Of a stretch of DNA of 13,930 bases, positions 1-5,825 are shown one piece after another. Origin of the DNA: Aquificaceae bacterium (GTDB lineage: Bacteria > Aquificota > Aquificia > Aquificales > Aquificaceae); NCBI GenBank assembly GCA_015487835.1, contig WFOY01000054.1:1-13930 (forward strand), read 5' to 3'. Below the pieces are notes generated by a model. The model saw only the letters and a list, made by a program, of their open reading frames with translations. It searched no databases and was not told the origin of the DNA. Positions within the stretch are counted from its first letter, which is position 1; each line of letters opens with the position of its first letter. The position numbers were made by a program, and so were the translations under genes.

Positions 1-38
1 ACTGCTACTCCAGACAGTATCTTCCTGAGGAGAGCGCT

Positions 39-311
39 GTGAATCACGGAAAGGCCTACGCCCTCGGGGCGGACTTCAGCATAGAGAACCCAGAGGAGTA
101 CGGGATCAACTTCTACAGGGAAGACGAGGAGCTCTACATATTTAAGGAAGGTATCTCCATGAAGGAGGGGCTCAAGAACATTTACAGGCTTCTCATGAAA
201 CGGTTGAGGGACAAAGGTTACGGCAAAGACTTCGACGTGATAGTGGACGTAGGGAACCCCTCTGAGGACCTAATGAGGGAGTGTCTCCTGGAGGCTATAA
301 AGAGTGTATAA
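39..311 (+). CDS. hypothetical protein (90 aa, may extend left of window)
   Basis: I do not recognise this protein. It is small, charged and apparently soluble, with no signal peptide, membrane segment or cysteine motif; the middle is likely helical and the C-terminal third (FDVIVDVGNPSEDL) looks like a strand-turn-helix unit. The GTG start at 39 has a GAGGAG sequence (27-32) six bases upstream, which supports it. However, the frame stays open to the left edge (codons from position 3 read CYSRQYLPEESA before the GTG), so the gene could begin outside the window and be partial here. Its stop TAA (309-311) lies in the same reading frame as the next gene, which begins three codons later. Codon choice (AGG Arg, ATA Ile) matches its neighbours, so I think it is a real gene. 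Confidence 0.55.
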   Translation: MNHGKAYALGADFSIENPEEYGINFYREDEELYIFKEGISMKEGLKNIYRLLMKRLRDKGYGKDFDVIVDVGNPSEDLMRECLLEAIKSV

Positions 312-312
312 T
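307..312 (+). promoter_or_regulatory. perfect TATAAT -10 box, candidate leaderless promoter
   Basis: A perfect TATAAT spans the stop codon of the upstream gene and ends eight bases before the ATG at 321. There is no Shine-Dalgarno sequence before that ATG (the bases between are ATCCTCCC). Normal spacing would put transcription start at or within a base or two of the ATG, which would give a leaderless mRNA. No convincing -35 hexamer is visible 16-18 bases upstream, so the call rests on the -10 box and its position. Confidence 0.35.
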
Positions 313-320
313 ATCCTCCC

Positions 321-743
321 ATGTGGGGTAAGGTGCTTAAGGTTCTGTGTAAGAAGGCAGAGGGAAAGGACCTTTACATACTGGAGGCTGACAAGGACTT
401 TAACTGGTTCGGGGTTCCCCTCTCAAGGGTTTGCTCCGAGGTGAACTTAGAAGGTTCCACACAGGAGATAGTTGAGAGCATAAGGTCTATGGTCGAACCG
501 ACCTCCCAGACGGGGAAGTTCGTAGCCTACCTGGACCCTATAAACTTCTTCGTGGACATATACCCGGCCGATAAGCCCAGGTACAGGGTCAGGGATAATG
601 AGGAGAGGCCCTTCGCTATAACGATGGGGGCCTGTAGGGTAGGCTTCTTTGAGTCCGTGGAGGAGGCGGCGGATCTCTTCCTAAGCGTTTCTAAGGATCT
701 GAAGGAGAGTAGCAAGATAAAGTTCGACGTTGTATACGTTTAA
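321..743 (+). CDS. hypothetical protein (140 aa)
   Basis: This is an unrecognised soluble protein of 140 residues. It starts with a short basic strand (MWGKVLKVLCKK), has a mixed alpha/beta pattern with a Phe/Tyr/Pro-rich core (about residues 70-95) and ends with a helix and a strand (FDVVYV). There is no membrane segment; scattered cysteines (including Cys10 and Cys38) form no recognisable metal site. The ATG at 321 lacks a Shine-Dalgarno sequence and sits in the same frame as the upstream gene, three codons after its TAA. Translation may therefore depend on a leaderless transcript from the TATAAT at 307-312 or on reinitiation. Downstream comes the promoter region of the oxidoreductase operon, so this gene is likely transcribed separately from it. 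Codon use fits a genuine coding region. Confidence 0.7.
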   Translation: MWGKVLKVLCKKAEGKDLYILEADKDFNWFGVPLSRVCSEVNLEGSTQEIVESIRSMVEPTSQTGKFVAYLDPINFFVDIYPADKPRYRVRDNEERPFAITMGACRVGFFESVEEAADLFLSVSKDLKESSKIKFDVVYV

Positions 744-767
744 TTCCTAAAACGATGTTTTAAATTT

Positions 768-820
768 TTGACATAGCTCATATTTGGCAACTTGACAATA
801 TAAGAGCTTCCTTATACATT
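768..820 (+). promoter_or_regulatory. promoter region of the oxidoreductase-dab operon, two TTGACA hexamers
   Basis: The 115-base gap between 743 and 859 is AT-rich and holds two perfect TTGACA hexamers, at 768-773 and 792-797, exactly 24 bases apart. The second can pair with TACATT at 815-820 (17-base spacer) or TATACA at 813-818 (15-base spacer) as a sigma-70-type -10. Transcription would then start near 825, leaving a leader of roughly 30-35 bases with a good ribosome binding site (GGAGGT, 846-851, seven bases before the ATG at 859). The first hexamer has no partner at normal spacing and may be a second weak promoter or part of an operator. No other gap on the plus strand up to 12191 is large enough for an obvious promoter. 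Confidence 0.5.
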
Positions 821-858
821 TAAGACTACCCTTCTAAAAGAGAGCGGAGGTTTAATCA

Positions 859-1578
859 ATGGAAGAGGGCAAGATCATAACTCCAGGGCCTGCAGGCTAC
901 AAACCTGAACCTGCGGCCTTTTTAGGAGTAGACCTGCCGCCACCTGGAAAGGCCCTGCTTTACGGGGAGATAGTGGACGAAGAGGTGGCTATGAGGGAGG
1001 CCGCCAAGGCCATGCTAACGAGGAGAAATCCTACCATATTCCCAGGTCCTCTAGTCCTGTGGGGCTGGAACGCCTCAGCCATGGAGAAGGCTAAGGCTGT
1101 CCTCGAACTGGCTGCGGAGATACCCAACTGTAGGATAATTCCAATGCCGGACTACAGGCCCAAGTACCCGAAGATAGATCCTGAGGCGGAGATAAACCCA
1201 AACCATCCCAACCTGACCATACTCCACAACAAGATAGAGGCGTGCATTTTCGTGGGCGTTCACTGCCACTACGCCAACCTGTCCCTCAGGATGATCAGGG
1301 CCGGGACCAATTGCTTCACCATAGCCCTCTGTGCTGAGATGGGTCACGAGGACGCTATGGTCTCTTTGAGGGACGTTCATGCGGAGGAGATAAGGAAGTT
1401 CAAGGAGGTTCTCATACAGGTGAGGAAGGAACTGGGGATAGAGTGGGAGCCCAAACCCCCACCCGAGAACCCGTCCCTTCCCAAGGAAGAGTGGACCACT
1501 GTGTCACCCCTTGATTTTGGCGAGTATGCGGCCCTCCTAATTCCCAGGAGGGGCGAGGTTGTTGAGGAGACCGAGTAA
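859..1578 (+). CDS. CO dehydrogenase-epsilon-like accessory subunit of 2-oxoacid:ferredoxin oxidoreductase
   Basis: This 239-residue protein heads the oxidoreductase operon. Its central part (about residues 61-175) resembles the CO dehydrogenase/acetyl-CoA synthase epsilon (CdhB) type of Rossmann-like domain: a strand and glycine turn at GPLVLWGW (63-70), then VGVHCHYANLSLRMI (132-146) and a TIALCAEMG strand (154-162). Pro-rich tails flank it. Five-subunit pyruvate and 2-oxoglutarate:ferredoxin oxidoreductases of Hydrogenobacter thermophilus have an extra subunit encoded just before alpha, and this gene occupies that place; I infer it is the same subunit (PorD/ForD-like). Its role in those enzymes is not established to my knowledge; a structural or cofactor role is possible. 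Nothing here suggests real CO dehydrogenase activity, as no catalytic CODH gene is present. The start at 859 has a strong ribosome binding site (GGAGGT). The gap to the alpha gene is 11 bases. Confidence 0.75.
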   Translation: MEEGKIITPGPAGYKPEPAAFLGVDLPPPGKALLYGEIVDEEVAMREAAKAMLTRRNPTIFPGPLVLWGWNASAMEKAKAVLELAAEIPNCRIIPMPDYRPKYPKIDPEAEINPNHPNLTILHNKIEACIFVGVHCHYANLSLRMIRAGTNCFTIALCAEMGHEDAMVSLRDVHAEEIRKFKEVLIQVRKELGIEWEPKPPPENPSLPKEEWTTVSPLDFGEYAALLIPRRGEVVEETE

Positions 1579-1589
1579 GGAGGTGTGCC

Positions 1590-2759
1590 ATGCCTGACCA
1601 GAGGGTTGTGGATCCTGAGTATCTAATACTTGAGGCCCCGAGGGAGAGGAAGTTTATAACAGGGTCTCAGGCCTTTGCGGAGGCCATAAAGAGGGCCAAC
1701 GTTGATATAGCCATAGCCTACCCGATAACCCCTCAGTCGGAGACCATGCACCTGGTTGGAGACCTGTACGCCCAGGGGTACGTAAAGGACTACTACAGGG
1801 CTGAGGAGGAGTACGGGGCCATGTCCGCCATAGCGGGTGCGGTAAGAGGTGGAGCGAGAGCCTTCTCGGCAACCTCAGGACCCGGACTCCTCAGAGGTCT
1901 CGAGGCGATCGTCTCCTGGCCGGGACACAGGATACCGGCCGTTCTCGGAGTCATGACCAGAGTGGTGAACGCTCCTCTCTCCATACAGCCTGACAACGTG
2001 GAGATCTCTTACCTCCTCAACTGTGGTATGATAGTCCTCCACGCGGAGAACCAGCAAGACGTCTTCGACTTCACGCTCGCCGGGTTCGTTATATCCGAAA
2101 AGGTTGATGTTTACATACCTGTAGCCGTATGCACGGAGGGCTTCTTCGTTACCCACGCCAAAGGTTACGTCAACCTGCCTCCTGAAGACATGAAACTTCC
2201 CCCAAGAGATCCCTACAAGGCACCGGTTCCACCTACCGACTGTGAGATACCCCCCGCAAGGATACAGAGGGACGCACCGGTTCAGAAGTCTAACTTCATG
2301 AGCTACCTGATACACGCCGTCTGGCAGCAGGAGATCTGGTCCGCCAACCAGAGGTCCAGGAAGTGGATAAAGCACTACCTCGGGGGGCTTGTGGAGGTCG
2401 TGAACCCTGACGCTGAGGTGTTCATAGTTGCCTCAGGGTGTGCTGCGGCTCAGGGAAGGGAAGCCCAGAGGTACGCTGAGATGGAAGGCCTGCCCGTGGG
2501 TCTCGTTAAGGTGAAGTCCATAAGACCTTTCCCCGCCCAGGAGATCAGGGAGATACTCAAGAAGGCCAAGGCCGTCATAGTTCCCGAGCACAACATAGTG
2601 GGCTGGCTCGCCAAGGAGGTGAAGGCGGTCATACCCAACAGCGGTATAGTCGTGGACGGGCCGAGGGTCTACGGAGGCATGACTCTCCCTGTGGAGCTTA
2701 TAATGGAGAAGATTTACGAAGCCTTGGGTGTTAAGAAGGCTAAGAAAACCGTTGTTTAA
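1590..2759 (+). CDS. porA: 2-oxoacid:ferredoxin oxidoreductase, alpha subunit
   Basis: Alpha subunit of a thiamine-dependent 2-oxoacid:ferredoxin oxidoreductase, which in a reductive-TCA organism runs in the CO2-fixing direction (acetyl-CoA to pyruvate, or succinyl-CoA to 2-oxoglutarate). The pyrimidine-binding domain carries GSQA (25-28), YPITPQSE (44-51), the AEEEYGAM segment (71-78) and SATSGPGL (93-100). The substrate-contact stretch around R124-N127-APLSIQPDN resembles pyruvate-type enzymes rather than the two-subunit KorA type. A transketolase-C-like domain (about 265-380) ends with VDGPRVYGGMTLP. Length 389 is normal. The start has AAGGAGGTG just upstream. Gene order D-A-B-G-E, with the small ferredoxin last, matches the for (2-oxoglutarate) cluster described in H. 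thermophilus better than its por cluster, where E comes first. The substrate therefore remains open and the symbol is provisional (forA is the alternative). Confidence 0.9.
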   Translation: MPDQRVVDPEYLILEAPRERKFITGSQAFAEAIKRANVDIAIAYPITPQSETMHLVGDLYAQGYVKDYYRAEEEYGAMSAIAGAVRGGARAFSATSGPGLLRGLEAIVSWPGHRIPAVLGVMTRVVNAPLSIQPDNVEISYLLNCGMIVLHAENQQDVFDFTLAGFVISEKVDVYIPVAVCTEGFFVTHAKGYVNLPPEDMKLPPRDPYKAPVPPTDCEIPPARIQRDAPVQKSNFMSYLIHAVWQQEIWSANQRSRKWIKHYLGGLVEVVNPDAEVFIVASGCAAAQGREAQRYAEMEGLPVGLVKVKSIRPFPAQEIREILKKAKAVIVPEHNIVGWLAKEVKAVIPNSGIVVDGPRVYGGMTLPVELIMEKIYEALGVKKAKKTVV

Positions 2760-2780
2760 AAAACTTGAGGAGGTAGTGTC

Positions 2781-3662
2781 ATGGGACTTGAGTACGTCAG
2801 GATATCACCGGGTTTTGAGAAATACATGCCGAGGGACTACGTAGACCTCGTCAAGTTCGGGCAGTTTGGGAGAGAAGTTGACGTTATGCAACTCGGGCAG
2901 TTCAAAGAGCTCGTCGAAGAACACCCCATGTGTGCGGGCTGCTACATGGCTTACTTCATAAGGATCTTCTACGCTGCCCTGCCGAAGCCCGAAGACACCA
3001 TAGTCCTCGGAACGGCTGGATGCGCAAGGCTGGCCCTCTCACAGGCAGCGGTACCCTTCATCTACGGGAACTACGGAGACACCAACGCGGTCGCGTCCGG
3101 TCTGAAGAGAGCCCTCTCCATCAGGTTCCCGGACAAGGACAAGGACGTTGTGGTCATAGCGGGTGACGGTGGTCTCATGGACATAGGCTTTGGTATGACG
3201 ATGCACTCCTGGTTCAGGAAGGAGAAGTTCACCACCATAATGGTTGACAACGAAGTTTACGGTAACACGGGTGGTCAGGAGAGCGGTATGTCTCCCAAAG
3301 GTGTTCAGCTCAAGATGGCACCCCTCGGCAAGAAGTTCGAGAAGATCAACGCCGTCCAGCTCGCCATAGATTCGGGCTGCGTCTACGTGGCCAAGATATC
3401 CCCCACAAACCCCAAGAGGATAGCCAAGGTGATAAGGAGAGCCATATTCGCAGCCAGAAAGTTCGGGCCCACGTTCATCCACGCCTACACGTCCTGCAAC
3501 ATAGAGTACTCCATACCCACCAGAGAGGTCCTGGCCGACGCCAGAAAGAGGGAGAAGGAGGACTTCAAGTTCTTCGAGTGGATGACGGACGAGGTAAAGG
3601 AGTTTCTTGAAGAGATAGAGAGGAAGGAAAAGGAGAAGAAGAAGCAGGAGGTCAAGTCATGA
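2781..3662 (+). CDS. porB: 2-oxoacid:ferredoxin oxidoreductase, beta subunit (TPP and 4Fe-4S)
   Basis: Beta subunit, which binds the thiamine diphosphate phosphates and a 4Fe-4S cluster. The thiamine motif runs from GDGG (128-131) to D156-NEVYGNTGGQ. Cluster ligands are likely C51 and C54 (HPMCAGC), C81 (GTAGCARL) and C239 (HAYTSCN); C200 is an extra cysteine. The N-terminus is about 25 residues longer than in the shortest homologues and contains a near-repeat, KFGQFGREV (25-33) and QLGQFKELV (37-45). A highly charged Lys/Glu tail (about 275-293) is typical of thermophile proteins. The ribosome binding site is GAGGAGGT. The stop overlaps the gamma start by four bases (ATGA), so the two are translationally coupled. 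Expected complex: alpha, beta, gamma, ferredoxin subunit and the epsilon-like protein. As for alpha, the symbol could equally be forB. Confidence 0.92.
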   Translation: MGLEYVRISPGFEKYMPRDYVDLVKFGQFGREVDVMQLGQFKELVEEHPMCAGCYMAYFIRIFYAALPKPEDTIVLGTAGCARLALSQAAVPFIYGNYGDTNAVASGLKRALSIRFPDKDKDVVVIAGDGGLMDIGFGMTMHSWFRKEKFTTIMVDNEVYGNTGGQESGMSPKGVQLKMAPLGKKFEKINAVQLAIDSGCVYVAKISPTNPKRIAKVIRRAIFAARKFGPTFIHAYTSCNIEYSIPTREVLADARKREKEDFKFFEWMTDEVKEFLEEIERKEKEKKKQEVKS

Positions 3663-4345
3663 AAAGATACAACATAAGGATAGCGGGTGTCGGTGGTCAG
3701 GGTGTCGTTACCTCAGCTCACATACTCGGTAACGCTATGTCCGCCGCCGGCAAGTACGCTTCCCTCGTTCCCTTCTTCGGATCTGAGAAGAGGATGGCTC
3801 CCGTCGAGGCCTACGTGAGGGCATCGGACCAGCCCATCTACGAGGTGGGAGAGGTCGTCTACCCGAACGTCATCATGATATACCACCCACAGGTCATAAC
3901 CCACGGAAAGTCTTACACGATGCCCTTCTACACGGGTCTCAAGGAGAACGGCATGATCCTGATAAACTCGGACGCCGACATAATCCCCGACGAGGACAAG
4001 AGGATACTGGAGGAACTGAACGCCAGGATCTACATGATACCAGCAACCCAGATAGCCAGGGAGATAGCGGGAACCGAGCTCGCCACAAATATGGCTATGG
4101 TCGGTCTCTTCTTCGGGATAACGAGGCTCGTCGAGATCGAACACATAGAGAAGGCTCTCATAGAGAGGTTCCTTGGTGGAACCTTTGTGGCTTCGGGAGG
4201 AACCACAGCTCTCGACTCGGCCATAGAGAAGAAGTTCAAGAAGAAGCAGGAGCTCCTTGCCAAGAACCTGGAGGTGATAAAGTACACACTGAAGCTGGCG
4301 GAAGAGAACGGGTGGGTGGAGGAGGAAGAGAAGGTAGCCACCTGA
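3659..4345 (+). CDS. porG: 2-oxoacid:ferredoxin oxidoreductase, gamma subunit
   Basis: Gamma subunit (228 residues), which in this enzyme family helps bind coenzyme A. The diagnostic nucleotide-like glycine motif GVGGQG is at residues 10-15, followed by VVTSAHILG. Then come FFGSEKRMAPVEAYVR (39-54), the region aligned with the S-x-x-R-G-G-x-x part of other gamma subunits, and TELATNMAMVGLFFG (143-157), a conserved helix that packs on beta. A Lys-rich helical C-terminus (about 190-228) extends beyond the core. The ATG overlaps the beta stop by four bases. The next gene follows after a 12-base gap that is filled by an almost ideal ribosome binding site. The symbol is provisional, with forG as the alternative. 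Confidence 0.9.
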   Translation: MKRYNIRIAGVGGQGVVTSAHILGNAMSAAGKYASLVPFFGSEKRMAPVEAYVRASDQPIYEVGEVVYPNVIMIYHPQVITHGKSYTMPFYTGLKENGMILINSDADIIPDEDKRILEELNARIYMIPATQIAREIAGTELATNMAMVGLFFGITRLVEIEHIEKALIERFLGGTFVASGGTTALDSAIEKKFKKKQELLAKNLEVIKYTLKLAEENGWVEEEEKVAT

Positions 4346-4355
4346 AGGAGGTGAT
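4345..4355 (+). promoter_or_regulatory. exceptionally strong ribosome binding site for the ferredoxin subunit
   Basis: AAGGAGGTGAT is an unbroken 11-base complement of the usual 16S rRNA 3' end (ATCACCTCCTT). It begins on the last base of the gamma stop codon. It serves the ATG at 4358; a second ATG at 4354 overlaps the site itself and is in another frame, so 4358 is the start. The strength suggests that the small ferredoxin subunit is made in large amounts. Confidence 0.75.
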
Positions 4356-4357
4356 GG

Positions 4358-4582
4358 ATGTACTTCGTAGCTCACGTTCACGAGAACGAGTGTGCTAAGT
4401 ATAACTGTAAACAGTGTGTCCTCTTCTGCCCAGAACCCAACTGTTTGAACTACAAGGAGAGTGGCCACACAGCCTGGGTCTGGACAGACAGGTGTAAAGG
4501 ATGCGAGATCTGCGTTTACGTATGTTCAGACCTTTTGAAGCGTAACTGCATAGAGATGGTTATGGTAAAGGCTGGTGACTAA
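4358..4582 (+). CDS. 2x[4Fe-4S] ferredoxin-type subunit of 2-oxoacid:ferredoxin oxidoreductase
   Basis: A 74-residue iron-sulfur protein, the likely electron-transfer (delta, or PorE/ForE-like) subunit that wires the thiamine site to ferredoxin. It has ten cysteines. The second motif is canonical, C46-x2-C49-x2-C52-x3-C56. The first is C12-x4-C17-x2-C20-x3-C24-Pro, so the first cysteine is spaced by four rather than two residues, unless another cysteine such as C29 takes part. C29 and C64 are additional. There is no signal peptide, so it should be cytoplasmic. It directly follows gamma, the order reported for forDABGE of Hydrogenobacter thermophilus. The next gene starts three bases after its stop. 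Confidence 0.85.
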   Translation: MYFVAHVHENECAKYNCKQCVLFCPEPNCLNYKESGHTAWVWTDRCKGCEICVYVCSDLLKRNCIEMVMVKAGD

Positions 4583-4584
4583 GT

Positions 4585-4890
4585 GTGGATAAAGACACCA
4601 AGGAGAAGTTCAGGAAGCTGGCGGAGGATCTAAAGGCATCGGTGACGAACCCGGATCTGGAGGTTGATATCTGCTTCGAGGGTGTGGAGGTTGCGGAAGG
4701 TTGCGATCCCAGAAAGTTCCCCTACGTTAGGGTGAGGTACATAACGAACGAGCATGACGTCCACGAAAAGGATATAGAGATCTCTCCCGACAACTGGAAG
4801 AAGAGCGTGGAGGAGCTCAAAGACTACGTTACCTTCATGATAGAGCAGTTCATGGAGGAGATAGACAGCGTGGAGTACAGTGGAGAGTGA
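4585..4890 (+). CDS. hypothetical acidic protein (101 aa) between oxidoreductase and dab genes
   Basis: I do not recognise this protein. It is 101 residues long, strongly acidic (Asp/Glu-rich), soluble, with an N-terminal amphipathic helix (2-19), a central strand region (FPYVRVRYIT, about 45-54) and a C-terminal helix (about 68-95). Two cysteines (C30 and C40) do not form a familiar motif. The GTG at 4585 is chosen because the frame has no better start; only two bases separate it from the upstream stop, and GGTGA lies about seven bases before it. The stop TGA overlaps the ATG of the CobW gene by one base (TGATG), so it is probably translated together with both neighbours. Its position joins the oxidoreductase genes to the zinc/bicarbonate genes and hints at a role in one of them, but that is context only. 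Confidence 0.7.
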   Translation: MDKDTKEKFRKLAEDLKASVTNPDLEVDICFEGVEVAEGCDPRKFPYVRVRYITNEHDVHEKDIEISPDNWKKSVEELKDYVTFMIEQFMEEIDSVEYSGE

Positions 4891-5810
4891 TGGTTCCTTC
4901 CTTCGTTATAACAGGCTTCCTCGGGAGCGGTAAGACCACACTCCTGCTTCAGGCTGCCAGGACCCATTTCCGGGACAGAAGGGTGGCGGTTATAGTCAAC
5001 GAGTTCGGTGAGGTGGGGGTTGACGGGATCCTTTTGGAGAACGCCTACTCCAAGGTAATGGAGCTTCCGGAGGGGTGCATATGCTGTACGATCCACGCTG
5101 AGTTTGAAAAGGGCATAGAAGAGATAAGGGAGGCCTATAACCCTGAGGTTATTCTCGTGGAAACCTCGGGTGCCTCCGAACCTTTCCCTATACTTCTATC
5201 CCTTCAAAGCCTCGGGTGCTCGGTTGAAGGCGTGATCTGCGTTGTTGACTCAAAGAACTTTCCCAAATACAGAGATAACCAGACGGCCAAATACCAGATC
5301 GGTGGTTCCAACATAGTGGTCCTGAACAAGGCGGACATGGTGGATGAGAGAGAGCTTAACTCCCTTGAGCGTGAAGTGAGGGAAATATGGGACAAATACA
5401 AACTCAGGAACATGTTTACAGGTGAGGAGGTTTTCAGAGTTGTGAAGATATACAGATCCGTTTACGGAAAGGTTCCAAGGGAGGTTTTCGAAGGCGCATA
5501 TACGCTTGGGGATCTTAAAGACATAGGCCTGGGTGTCCACACCCACGCAGACAGGTTCTCCCAGAGGGTCCTTCGCCTGGACGATCCTGTGGAGTACGAG
5601 AGTCTTGTGGATCTGATCAGCGCACTTCCAGAGGACGTGATCAGGGTGAAGGGTATAGTCAGGCTGAAGGGTTATCCAGCTCCCGTTTTAGTCAACTGGT
5701 CCTTTGGCCTCTTGGACGTGGGCACGGAGGTGGCAGGGTACGAGGGGGGATCGTTTCTGGTTATTATAGGTGCTTGCGATCATACAAACGTAAACCTCTC
5801 TACATCTTAA
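4890..5810 (+). CDS. CobW/COG0523 family GTPase, candidate zinc metallochaperone for DabA
   Basis: A G3E GTPase of the COG0523 group, which insert or deliver metals (zinc, cobalt, nickel, iron). Numbering from the ATG at 4890: Walker A GFLGSGKT (9-16), the family's metal-binding CxCC as C63-I-C65-C66, Walker B/switch ETSG (91-94), and guanine-specificity NKAD (146-149). A CobW C-terminal domain fills about residues 200-305. There is no long His-rich loop, only HTH near 217-219. A GTG three bases upstream (4887) is in frame, but ATG 4890 is better placed relative to GGAGAG (4882-4887) and forms a TGATG overlap with the previous stop. Because DabA downstream needs zinc, delivery of zinc to DabA is the most attractive role; that is inference from neighbourhood. 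It is not cobalamin-specific: no cob genes are nearby. Confidence 0.88.
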   Translation: MVPSFVITGFLGSGKTTLLLQAARTHFRDRRVAVIVNEFGEVGVDGILLENAYSKVMELPEGCICCTIHAEFEKGIEEIREAYNPEVILVETSGASEPFPILLSLQSLGCSVEGVICVVDSKNFPKYRDNQTAKYQIGGSNIVVLNKADMVDERELNSLEREVREIWDKYKLRNMFTGEEVFRVVKIYRSVYGKVPREVFEGAYTLGDLKDIGLGVHTHADRFSQRVLRLDDPVEYESLVDLISALPEDVIRVKGIVRLKGYPAPVLVNWSFGLLDVGTEVAGYEGGSFLVIIGACDHTNVNLSTS

Positions 5811-5825
5811 AATACAAAACTCCAA

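Noticed and set aside
748..770. Inverted repeat TAAAAC-GAT-GTTTTA followed by T-rich bases, a possible terminator after the 140-residue gene
   Set aside because: The six-base stem has only one G-C pair and would not be stable in a thermophile; it may be chance in AT-rich DNA or part of the promoter region.
784..800. TTGGCAAC...TTGACA as a sigma-54 promoter
   Set aside because: The GC doublet that should lie at -12, ten bases after GG, is absent (AT there); the sigma-70-type reading fits better.
859..1578. First operon gene as evidence for a Wood-Ljungdahl CO dehydrogenase
   Set aside because: Only the epsilon-like domain is present; no catalytic CODH or acetyl-CoA synthase gene is nearby, and the neighbours are all oxidoreductase subunits.
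1875..2375. 166-codon open frame on the minus strand
   Set aside because: Antisense to the alpha subunit; no recognisable domain and no ribosome binding site tied to a neighbour.
3713..4468. 251-codon open frame on the minus strand
   Set aside because: It lies antisense to the well-supported gamma subunit gene and into the ferredoxin subunit gene, shows no family motif, and its composition (Val, Leu, Tyr, Gly, Ser, His) is that of a shadow of plus-strand codons.
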